Shown here: positions 47,990 to 58,700 of the stretch, piece by piece
How the letters are laid out: each line of letters opens with the position of its first letter
How positions within the stretch are numbered: position 1 is the stretch's first letter
Source: Diorhabda sublineata
Taxonomy: Eukaryota > Arthropoda > Insecta > Coleoptera > Chrysomelidae
Direction of reading: 5' to 3'
Assembly: GCF_026230105.1 (NCBI RefSeq)
Contig: NC_079480.1
Coordinates: 24,098,488 to 24,162,487, forward strand
DNA length: 64,000 nucleotides
The notes under the pieces: model-generated
Told to the model about the DNA's origin: nothing
What the model saw: the letters and a program-made list of their open reading frames with translations, nothing else
Database searches by the model: none
Translations under genes and position numbers: made by a program

Positions 47990-49257
47990 CCTATAAAACA
48001 ATAATAATGAATTAAACATAATTTAGAAGAAATAGTTTCAATGAATTGCTCATGAGAAGTATAAAACAAGAATTTGATATATCAATAATCAATTTAATAC
48101 CAACAGTGAGAAGCTATGAGTATAAGTTGACCAATAATCTACCATATTTTTGTTTATTTTAATTTCCCACTCAAAAAACTTGTTGCTCATAATTTTTTTA
48201 ATCGAAATATATCAAAAAAAAAATTACTATAAAACTTGAAAGTGTATGTAGGTTACTTACCGTACCGGCAAAAGCACCAGCACAAAAACTGACCCAAAAT
48301 GAAGGTTTACTATCCGTAACACCCATAACCGATTTAATTGTTTCGTAATTCATCCAATAAATAGCAGAAAATGGAACATCCCTATATAAAGTTGGAAATA
48401 TTCCTCTCCACAAACCAATCAATCCATCTTGTTTCACTAGGGTTTTTAAAGCCTGATTCAATTCTAAAATCCAGTATCAACAAAATTATAACATCACCTT
48501 TGAATATTCATAAACTTACCTAAATAGCTCAGTTTCTGAGACTGCATTTTAGTACGGAATAATTCCAATGGGCTAACTAGAGATACAGATATTATCCTAG
48601 CCACACCTCCAGAAACTAAAGGTATCCATAATGGCGTTTGAATTTGGTAGACATTAACGTTTTTAATTTTTTCTCTATATTTATCTTTAAAATGATTCTT
48701 TAATTGTTCGTATACTACAAAATAAACTATAGTTGCCGGCAATGCTAATACTAAAGTTGGACTGAGGCCACTCCATAACGATAAAATTCCTTCATTTCGA
48801 CTAATTTTAATAAAAGCATCCTTAAATTTAAAAACAAAATCGAATATTTTCATATTTAATAAGATATAATAAAAACTTACAATTGTACCATTGAAATGAC
48901 TAGGTCGCTGCAACCATCTACTATTGGGGTCATCAGGACTGCAGCTACAAAAGTGATCCATTAATCCATTACAGTACAAAAAGCATTTCGTTTGGCCTTG
49001 TGATATTTTTTGTTGGGCTTGCAACCGGATTTTAACCACATCTAATGGTGTAACTGTAACAATAAAAAGTTATATATCGTTATTTATTACTAAAAAAATA
49101 TTTTATCGGCAAGGAACGATGTGTACTTACCAAATAATGATGTAATAATTGCTCCTGTACATGAGGCAGCGGCTTGCTGTAAAGGAGTTATTCTATGTGC
49201 ACGATCATCGTAATCTATAGGCACTTCTAAATCTTGCGTAGAATCATTTGTAGACAT
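47098..49257 (-). CDS. SLC25A40: Mitochondrial carrier, SLC25A39/40 type
   Basis: An inner-mitochondrial-membrane carrier of the subfamily known for glutathione import in animals. Minus-strand exons are 49131-49257, 48881-49053, 48520-48820, 48261-48463, 47721-47802 and 47098-47342, all GT-AG and in phase, giving 376 aa. The three carrier repeats show PLDVVK (45-50), PLELFR (184-189) and PFDVVK (276-281). Cys66, Cys70, Cys78 and Cys80 lie in the first matrix loop (KCFLYCNGLMDHFCSC), the place where SLC25A39 has regulatory cysteines. The C-terminal part has GLAPRLIKVAPACAIMIST. The 3' end is uncertain: a splice from GAAAG|gtaaaa near 47102 to a short exon at 47010 would change only the last residues. 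Intron 4 holds a long TA tract. The next minus-strand gene starts upstream at 50438. Confidence 0.92.
47863..47983. repeat. (TA)n microsatellite
   Basis: An almost pure TA tract of about 120 bp, broken by a short ttataaaaatacag near 47887, lies in intron 4 of the mitochondrial carrier. It is probably length-variable, and its exact size may suffer assembly error. Confidence 0.95.
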
Positions 49258-49500
49258 TTTTTATCATTTGCTAAAGACTGCTATTTCAAAAAAATCAATT
49301 TTTATATAAAAAACATTTTCAAATTTAAGATACACATGCTGACCGACCCTCAAATGTCAAGTGTGTCAAGTATTAATTGAAAATGTTAACGTTCGAATGA
49401 TAATCGATTATTTTATCGATACTTTCATTCACTACTAAAAAAGTTTGGAAAATATGAAAGAAATAGACTATAAGATGATGGTAGGATGCTTTATTTTCAA

Positions 49501-50438
49501 TTATAAATATACCAAATCATTATAATTCCAATTTGGAATATACTGTCGTTTTAATAACTTATGTGGATTAGGTAATTTTAATCTAACTATTTGTAGTGTC
49601 ATTTTTTCTTCTTCGGGAAACGAACCGTTTATTTGAAATGCTTGTAGCGAGAAATTTTCTGGACTAGTAGCGTTGATAACGTCCGATTTAAAACGAATGG
49701 GAAACGTAGCTATGGTATCTCTCTGATATTCGTGCTTTATGACTATCCCTATTCTATCTGTTTCATCAAAACTGTGTATAACGTAGTTAATCACGTCATG
49801 TAAGCTAACCTGAAAAATAAAACAACAATTTTTCGTTTTACGAGTATTGAAATAATTCCTTGTATTTTTTAATAGAGATGTGAGTCCATGGAACAGTTTA
49901 TAAACTTACTTGTAACCAAGTTATAAACGGTACATAATCTTTACGGCGCTTGAATGCGAATATTATTCTTCTTTCTACTATATTTAATTGATCTACTTCC
50001 CTCTCGTTCTCACCGAATTTCATAAAATGTTCGTATTCTACTAGTAAAGTAGAAAAATGTCTGAAATATTAATAATTTCAATCAATTTAATCTGAAGTCA
50101 TTGCAATGATGTTGATTTGGTTGCCTATCTTGTGGGACTATTTACAATGTAAAAAATTTTAAAAATACTATACATTACCTAAATATTTCTTCTCTATTCA
50201 CCATAGTACTAAATTCGTCGTTTTCGTATTCTATTCTAACGGCATCGATGACTCGTTGTAATAATTTATACAATTGTAGATCTTCGTTTGTTATATGCTC
50301 ATTTTCGAAAACTATTTTACAATTTATCGCATAATCCGCCATTTTGATTTCGTCCGAAGATCTAAAAGAACCTTCGGCGAACATATGTAAAAGTGCGGAC
50401 GTGCTAAAATTGTTCAGAAATTTAATAAAAAATCTCAT
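49501..50438 (-). CDS. Unrecognised 239-aa protein, three exons, intact
   Basis: Minus-strand exons 50179-50438, 49910-50060 and 49501-49809 join in phase through GT-AG introns to 239 aa, with AATAAA on the minus strand at 49490-49495 only 6 bp after the stop. I do not recognise the family. There is no signal peptide beyond a weakly hydrophobic start (MRFFIKFLNNFSTSALLHMF), and no transmembrane segment or zinc-binding pattern. The protein is mixed alpha/beta in appearance and rich in charged residues, with phrases INYVIHSFDETDRIGIVIKH and NIVERRIIFAFKRRKDYVPF. The S-F-D-x-T-D-R-I-G-I phrase faintly recalls uncharacterised proteins linked to Maverick-type transposons, but regular introns argue for a host gene. 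Real coding status is well supported; function is not. Confidence 0.7.
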
Positions 50439-50719
50439 TCTTTAACTTTAACAACAAAAAATTGAAATAATGTCATTTGAATACGAAAAAATTGATGGAT
50501 ATTTAATTACTATTAGATTTAAATTAGGAAAAGTTCCAAAAATTCTTCAAATTGATATTTAATGGCATCTTTAAACAGCTCGGTTTGTTCATTAGGAAAA
50601 TTTCGTAGTTAAACAATTAATTGATTATTTTTGTATTTCTTTAACTCTTTCTTTCAATTTTACACTTTATTGTATAGAAAAATAAAAAACATTATGGCAA
50701 TGCTAGTAGTACGTAAATA
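50439..50719. other. Upstream region of the unrecognised gene
   Basis: AT-rich sequence with no clear TATA box and no coding signal. It leads directly into the tandem array at 50720. Confidence 0.4.
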
Positions 50720-51570
50720 GTTAGAGATGAGAAATTCTATTTGCAATCTTATAAGTTTGAAAATAACAGTTTTTGAACCCAGATTCTAACTAAATTATTT
50801 TCAAACTAACTCAGATGCAAGAGAAAACTCCCATCTCTACACATATCTACGTAATAATACAGTTTCTGACGATTCTACCAGGGTTGCCGCGATTTGTGAA
50901 AACAAAACACTTTTCTAAATAAGTTTTAGTAATACTTAAATAGATAGAGATGAGAAATTCTATTTGCAATCTTATAAGTTTGAAAATAACAGTTTTTGAA
51001 CCCAGATTCTAACTAAATTATTTTCAAACTAACTCAGATGCAAGAGAAAACTCCCATCTCTACACATATCTACGTAATAATACAGTTTCTAACGATTCTA
51101 CCAGGGTTGCCACGATTTGTGAAAACAAATCACTTTTCAAAATAAGTTTTAATAATACTTTTAGTAATACTTAAATAGATAGAGATGAGAAATTCTATTT
51201 GCAATCTTATAAGTTTGAAAATAACAGTTTTTGAACCCAGATTCTAACTAAATATTTGTTTTTAAACTAACTTAGATGCAAGTAGAAATTCCCATCTCTA
51301 CACATACATTTTCTGTCTCTTAACCTGCATTTTATTAAAAATATTTTCAAACTATCTCCGGTACAACTGGGAACTACCATCTCTTTACATATCCACGTAA
51401 TAATACAGTTTCCTACGATTCTACCAGGCTTACCGTTGTAAAATCCAAACGGTCTTTCAACACAGATTTTATCTAAATTATTTTCAATCTATCTCAGGTG
51501 CAAGTAGAAATTCCCATCTCTATTCATCTCTAAGTAAATACCTATTACAGGTTCCTAGGGTTCTACCAGT
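50720..51570. repeat. Tandem array, about 230-bp period, three good and two decayed copies
   Basis: The unit starting tagagatgagaaattctatt begins near 50722, 50946 and 51181. It continues through gtttgaaaataacagttttt, gaaaactcccatctct and accagggttgccgcg. Two further, shorter copies follow to about 51570 with cccatctct and accagtgttgccacg. It has the same tagagatg-ggaa and aaataacag words as the array at 7027-8790. Confidence 0.9.
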
Positions 51571-51933
51571 GTTGCCACGAGTTGGAAAAACAAAGCAGAC
51601 GCATAAAAAAGAGCGTCATATTAAATGAGAGGTGAATAATAAAAATAATTCAGAGCTAATTTTCTTAAACCAATATCTTGTATTATTTATTTGCTCCAAC
51701 CCTCGACTACGTTATTTACATTCGAATAGAATCTGATAAATTAGACTTAAGATATGGCAACGTTTGATTAGTGAGCTAGTGCTCATTTGTCTTCAAGTGA
51801 ATTTCACATTACCTTTTCATAGCTGTCATCTATTAAATCTTTGTCGAATCTTGTGATTGGGAAAAATAAAACGAAAAATATTTGTGATAATATATTTCTA
51901 AACTAATATAATTGACGTGGCTTACGTCACATT

Positions 51934-53478
51934 CTAAGCGTTTACTTTAGTTTTAAACACATGTCCAAAAGCATCAGAACCTGCTTGCATTATTTCTTCG
52001 TAACCGAATTGAGAAAGAGCATTTTTTGTCCTTTCAAACCATTGCCATAAATTGGGGTAGCTTTGCAAATCGTAAATACCAGCAGCCTAAACAATTGTTA
52101 ATAATAATTAATATAAATTGTTAGCGTTTTGAATAGAAAATACACGGACATTTCTAGTGAGAAACCTAACCTCATTTTATAGATAGCGTATTACGAAAAA
52201 TGTTTTTTTAATTTAATTACTCGTTGATAAAATTAATTTAGATATTTTTTTTGTAGTTTTTTTTGTGTGAATATAATTTTGCAATACAAAAACATACCAC
52301 AATGTTGCCTAAAGTACTATGAATAGCAATATCGGCAACTGTCATATTTTCTCCTGCCAACCATTTAGATTCTTTTAAGAAATTATTTAAATAATCGAAA
52401 GCCTCCTTCAATTTTTCTTTATCCTGTTCATCTACTGTTCCACCCATCATAAGAGCGAACTATAAACAAAAAAAAATGTCTAGAGGTGGGATTTTTAAGT
52501 AATTAGAAAACACGTACGTGCGTTGCAGCGAATCTAGGTAACAGCGTAGACGTCCCAAAATTCAACATTTGATTTACGATTGCTCCCTTTTTGTTATCCT
52601 TCGGAAACAACTTGTCATCTTTTCCGTACTGATCAACTAAATATTTCAAAATCGCGTTACTACAAAAACACATTTATTTGTATTACTGTTGTATAGGCAA
52701 CCACACATACATGTGTAATAGGAGTTGCATATACTATTTCATAAGGACTTTTCGCAAACTATGATCGTGATCTAAATGCACAGATCACGTTCAAAGTTGT
52801 ACAGAAACTGACAGAGTTGATCGTGTAGTACGATATGGTTTTCGTATTTGTCTATGGTTTCTTGAAATTTACAAAAAATTAATAATAATGTATCATATAA
52901 CTAAATAAATATCATTGAAGAATTCTTGTAGATCATGTTTTTAATTTGAATATTCCATAGAAAATTGAACGCGATGTACGGAAATTATGATTTAAAAATC
53001 TCGTTCTGTATTAGGGTCTGCAATCAGTTGATAGGTGATCTTTTGAACCGGGGTTATAGTTTTCGAAAAGTCCTATAGGTGTTGTTAATTATAAAGGAGT
53101 GAAAAAACACGATTGTAAATTAATTATGAAAAATTTTGAAATTTACCTTTCGCTCAAGATGAATCCGTCGTCATTAATAGTTGGGATGGTATGTAAGGGA
53201 TTTACCTTAATCAAAACAAATATAATGAGTTTATTAATTATACATTAATGCTATTTATTATCTTAATAGGTTATTTCGATACCGAAAGAGAAGTAATTAA
53301 GAAAAAGTGAAGCTTTATATTTATTCACCTTTATAAATTCTGGCTTAAATTGCTCTCCGTTTAGTATATTTATAGTTTTTATATTGGTTTTAAGTCCCAA
53401 GGTTTTCATTAGTAATAAAACGCTCCTCGAAGGGGGACTCATAGTGAAAAAATAAATATCTATAGCGTGATTTGACAT
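51934..53478 (-). CDS. Glutathione S-transferase, delta/epsilon-like
   Basis: A cytosolic enzyme conjugating glutathione to electrophiles. Minus-strand exons 53329-53478, 53147-53205, 52518-52659, 52298-52459 and 51934-52086 join in phase to 221 aa, the usual length for insect delta/epsilon GSTs. The thioredoxin-like half has IDIYFFTMSPPSRSVLLL, with Ser14 the likely catalytic serine, VNPLHTIPTINDDGF with the cis-Pro at 58, and the E-S pair at 69-70. The helical half has AILKYLVDQYGKDDKLFP and LAGENMTVADIAIHS, the N-capping/hydrophobic staple region. I chose the ATG at 53478 over 53505 because it gives the usual N-terminus and a likely acceptor (ttttcag) lies just upstream at about 53494, suggesting a 5' UTR exon. 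Confidence 0.93.
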
Positions 53479-53505
53479 TTTCCCATCGAATATCCTGAAA
53501 ATCAT

Positions 53506-55130
53506 ATTTTCAATAAGTATAAAAGCTTATTTCGATGTAATATGCATAATTAATTAATTTCTAAATAACAAACATTATGTATTATAGGCCGATATATGAG
53601 GATTTGAAATTGCATTATTCTGTAAAAGTTCCGAAAAGTTAATTTCTTGCACAACAAATCGTTTATTTGAGTTTTTTGTAGCAAATATCTGGAAAAATGT
53701 GAAAAACCCTTGCAAAGTTGTGTGGTTTGACAGTATGACTGTCGTTTTTTCATGTTTAGTTCGATGAATTGACTGTATTTAACTGGAATTTTGTCTTTTC
53801 TTAACGTTTGATTTTCGTTTCCAAATCAAACAAGACAAAAAACTAATTGAACGGGAGTTTAAGAAAAGTTTCCGACCTAAATAGAGAAACAACAACAGAT
53901 GTTCAAGATAAAGCAAAAGCTAAAATCACTTACGTTGTCAAACATTTTGTTTTTAATTATATAAGAAGGATTTTAAGGAATAAACGTTGTGTTATTTCTA
54001 AGAATAAAAATTTTCATTTCTAATCATTCAAATTTAACGAGATTGTTTTCATCTATCTATTTAATAACTAGTTTCTTAAAAATACAATATTTGAAAAAAA
54101 TTAAACGTGCTGTCGAATTATTATGAAAGCAATTTGTTTTTAGTGTTAGTGTTCAAATAATACTAATTTTGTTCTATTTACTATACCATTCAAATACCTG
54201 TTATTTAGGGGAATAACACCCTCATTCTCAATGCAATTCCCCAGCGTGGAAACTAATAAACTCTTCCGATACCTCACCAAACATTAGCTAGAAAGAGTTG
54301 AAGTTGAAAAAATCATATTATGAATGCATCGGTATCTATGGAGATGTGTTACCACAACACTAATAATTGGAAAAAAAAAGAAATCAATTACGCCTGCAAT
54401 AATCATTGCAATAACAATAAATACAAAGCGCATACAGAATACATTAATTAATCAATAATTTGTGTTCTTGACGTATCGGATTACTCAATTTTTGTCTTAT
54501 ATTAATGTGACTGTGAAGAATCATAATTTTATTGTATTGGTTAAGATTTATTGTACAATGACCACTCCTAATGGGAACTAACGTCATAGTTAAGCGATTC
54601 CAAGTGTCCCTTAAACACTTGAAGCTCCATTAATGTATTAATTTTATTTTATATTGATATCACTCTAACGACCGTAAATATAATTTTGTGTACAATAGGA
54701 TTTTGGTATTTAAAGGGTTTGTAAACAGACACGAGGTTCTTAATAGTTTTGGAATCCTTCGAGCACCACACATTCACAGACCAACGAACCTGATGTTGGA
54801 TTTACTGCATCCAACGTCTCAAATTTTCATGCCCTTGGAAATTGAGTAGAAGAAAAAGGTTTCAATAAATATGTAAAAGATATAAGACATTTCACCCACG
54901 ATTGTGAGGTTATATTGTTCTAGTTGCCCAATCGGTACTTTCACGAATTTGTGGACATAATAATGGTAGAGTAAATTGCCATAATACGTTCTACAAGTCC
55001 GAAACGAACCCCCGTTGGATGCAGAAGATCCAACATCATGGTCAACAGAACACTTTGACGCCCAAGCTGTTTCTGTTAATATTTCGCCGTGGGCCAAAGA
55101 TTTTTTTCTTCTTGAAGGTATACCCTGATA
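53506..55130. other. Intergenic spacer upstream of the GST
   Basis: Mostly AT-rich sequence with no supported gene. The minus-strand frames at 53550 and 54819 have no family resemblance or splice support. The segments accaacgaacctgatgttgga (54780s) and cccccgttggatgcagaag (55010s) form a weak inverted pair around 54780-55040, perhaps a decayed element. Confidence 0.4.
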
Positions 55131-55135
55131 GCACG

Positions 55136-55290
55136 TATTTATTTAACCACCCAAATCTGTAGACCTAACTTGCTCAGATTTTTATTTGTGGCGCCGAATA
55201 AAAGATTCCGTTTACAACAATAGAGATACATGAGATGATATGACAGAAATTGAAACTGCTATTCTATATACCCGTCAGCGACTGATTACA
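55136..55290 (+). pseudogene. DDE transposase fragment
   Basis: The plus strand reads PPKSVDLTCSDFYLWRRIKD followed by SVYNNRDT, a stop, and DDMTEIETAILYTRQRL. This matches the last catalytic block and C-terminal region of the transposase type also seen at 5410-5710. Only about 50 codons remain. Confidence 0.7.
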
Positions 55291-55296
55291 TGTATC

Positions 55297-55515
55297 AGAA
55301 TGGTCCCAGAAGTACCTGGCCTGACCTAGAGATCGCGGTAGTTGCTCGAACAATATATGTTTCAAGTTTGAAGACGTCATCTTGTTTGGTATTTGTTCGA
55401 CAGCTATGGATAGTGAACGTTTTCAGTAAATTTGTAAATACGGAAAATATTAGTCGTCGTTATGTTTTATTTGAAAGACGTTAGCCCATCTAGGTACTTC
55501 TGAGACCATCTTCTC
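55297..55515 (+). mobile_element. Inverted-end fragment of the mariner-related repeat family
   Basis: gaatggtcccagaagtacct at the left and aggtacttctgagaccatc near 55490-55508 are inverted ends about 210 bp apart. The interior (gcctgacctagagatcgcgg, tttcaagtttgaagacgtca) matches 16130-16250 and 22860-23000. It looks like a short deletion derivative. The open 64-codon frame inside is not a gene. Confidence 0.7.
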
Positions 55516-55589
55516 ATCTAAATTGTTAATAGTTAGATACGTTACATGGTTTATACACGCTTGAGCTGAAACTGTAATATCCATACCTG

Positions 55590-55650
55590 AGATATGACTG
55601 ACGGCCGTTTTTAGACGCTCACCCGGTACATTATTTCCCTAAAATATCTG
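55590..55650 (+). repeat. Single arm of the hairpin repeat at 63347-63512
   Basis: cctgagatatgactgacggc and gctcacccggtacattatt occur here in the same order as at 63452-63505. Only one arm is visible. Confidence 0.6.
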
Positions 55651-55774
55651 TTTCCATGAAAACATCTATATTGATCAAATAAGAATACCCAGAATGATGA
55701 ATATTATGTCATTTATGATACTCAATTGTCAGATGTTAAGTTAATAACATCAAAAAGAAATATTAAAAAAAAAT

Positions 55775-58700
55775 ATGACCGATTCCGATAAGGAGAAAGT
55801 AGTACCAGAAGAAGAAAAAGAAGAAGTCGTTACAAATTTGGAAGATACGCAAACTGCAAACGAAACTGATGAAGTTTCAAACGAACAAACGAATAATAAA
55901 GACGAAGAAAAGCGCGAAAACGAAGATTCTGGAGACAAAAACGACGAAAACGAAGAAAAACCAGTACATATAGACGATGAAACAGTAACGGGTGGCGCAG
56001 AAGATCAGCAAAAAGAGGATCTTACAACGGAAGATAAGAAAGAGATAGGTACTTCATCTTCTAAACTCTATTTTTATCATAGCTTTTAACAAATGACCTC
56101 TTTGCTCGCACTGAATTTCGTCCCTGTGTGAATAATTAGAGTTAAAGTAGGTTAACGTTATTGTGAACGGCTCTATACCATCGATATCTTCTAATAACAA
56201 ACCTCTTTTTTTTTTGAAAAATTAGCAGAAGACCAAAGTCCAAGTGAACAAGAAGCTAAAACAGACGCAGAAGTCGAAAAAGAAAACATAGAACAAAGTC
56301 CAGTAGAACAAGAAATCGAGACAGACACAGAAGCGAACAAAGAAGACTTAGAGCAAAGTCCAGTAGAACAAGAAATCGAGACAGACGCAGAAGTAAACAA
56401 AGAAGACTTAGAGCAAAGTCCAGTAGAACAAGAAATCGAGACAGACGCAGAAGTAAACAAAGAAGACTTAGAACAAAGTACACTAGAACAAGAAGCGGAG
56501 ATAGACAAAGAAAACATAGAGCAAAGTCCAGTAGAACAAGAAACCGAAAAAGATGCAGAAGTAGACAGAGAAAACATAACCGAGGAAGCAGAAAAAGAAA
56601 TTCTAACGAAAGATATAAGAGAGGATGTAGATGAAATTGAGGAATTAGAAGAGATCGAAGAAACAAAAGAAGACGAAACGATAACAGATAGTGCAAGTAA
56701 AGAAAACGTGGTTGAAGAAATTACAATAGAAACGAAAAGATTTAGCAGAGCTGCTAGAAAATCCATCTTAACCGAAATATCCGTAACGGATTCTATAGAA
56801 GAAGAGGAAGTTAGCGACGAAGAAAACGTCGAGGAAGAAGAAGAAATAGAAGAAGAAGAAGAGCCTGAATACTACGATCCTGATGATTTTCTTTCTGGCC
56901 CTACAATATGCGAAGGGGGTAGTTTACCTCTGAATATAATTCAATTCTAGTATCCTTTACAATTTGAATATATTTATCTATTATTAGGTGCGTTGGTTTT
57001 AGGACACGATTTGCTAACCAGACTAACTCGCTACGTGGCGGTTGCTTTTATTTTTTTCTTGTATCGCCACCTATCGGGGAAGTTTGATAGCTTAAATTTC
57101 ATACGAAACGTTTCCTTAATATCATTTTACTCAGTCATTCATTCGGTTACAATTGCAGAAAGAGATTTAATCTTGAAGTTCTCGATGACGATACAGTTGT
57201 TTTTGCATCGGGCAACTTTTTGCATTTTTTCAATCTACAAACACGAGAAATTTGGTTCAGAAGAAGTGCTTTGGGTCAAGGTATAGGTCATATCAAGGTG
57301 AGTCCGGACATTGATATATTAACATAAATTTTGGACCACCCGTATAGATCTTGACCTTTGAGGAGTGAGACAAAGAGGTTCGTTGGGTTGATTGTGATTT
57401 GGATGAGGATATTATTCGCTTGGAGGAAGGGATTTGTTAGGTTTGGAGCTGATATAGGAAAGATTCCTCTCCAGTTGTGGTGGATTTGTAATAGAATGGA
57501 AAAGCGAAAGAAAGAAGACAAAAAGGAAAGGCTTGACAAACAAACATCCTTTGCAAAATGCGTGTACACCATGCGGCCAGATTATAGAAAAATCGCATGA
57601 ATCTTGCAACACCGATGTTCGACGTGGTGGGATTTCCTTGGGGGTTTCACCTATTCGCTATAGGAGAAGTGTCCAAGATAATGGACAATTTTTCATCAAA
57701 AAAATGTTCCGGAAACTAAGAGGTATTATATGGACTCCTTAGAGGTTGAGCATCATCAATATATAGGTGGCGCTCGGGGTTTAGAAGTTACGTAAAAGCT
57801 GAACCAAATATTCATTTTGTTCATGGGTGAAATGTGTATAGTTTTGATTTTTTGTTTTTTTAGAAAAATCCCAATAAAGAATATCCTCATTTCGCCGTTG
57901 CCGAATGCGGTCAAAAGCCAATCATAATATTATATAATTGGCCGGAAATGACGATATTATGTGTATTGAAAGGAGGCGCTAAAAGATTATACTCCCATAT
58001 GGATTACAGGTAAACAATTACCAACATTTGATATTGGTAAATTGTCATAAAAAGCACCTAACACTTTTATAATAGTGACAAGAATGATTTCTTTTTGCTT
58101 CTTAGTTCACTTTGCTATTTTAATATCTATAGATGTGTTGATTGTTGCATTTCGATTTTGTATGTCCGAGACAGCGCGCTTAAATAATTCAATCATTAAC
58201 TATATCTTTCTTATTCTAATGCAAAAGATACAAAAAGAAATTATGGCGAAAATAATCAGAATAATCAAATGCTTCGTTGTCAGTCTTTGACAAGTATGCG
58301 AAACGATACCAAAAAGTCGGAAATTAGAGTTACAAACGTACAGATGAAACGTGTCAAAAACCCGGCGAGAATAGTAAAGAATTTTCAAAAATGATAATTA
58401 TAGTCAATTCATTAGAATTAATATTTATCATAATCATCAATCAATTGGCAATAATTTCTCTTAACATCTCTTTACGAGAGTTCTACTTAAATTATGAGAT
58501 ATGGCAACACTGATGTAATTATATCAAATCTGTGATCAATAATCGATTTTTTCGAAGTTTTCTAAGATAATTTTTCCTTGTTTTTTTCACGACAAAATAT
58601 ATTTCACTTTTCGCCAATTGGTTTTGTAATTTGTGGCCATCGTGCCAAATCCGATTTCACTTCGAATCGAAAGGATTTTACTAAAGTTGCTATTTCAGTT

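Noticed and set aside
56191..56766. 191- and 146-codon minus-strand frames rich in Ser/Leu
   Set aside because: They are the complement of the acidic coding minisatellite of CFAP44 exon 2; phase-joined exons support the plus strand.
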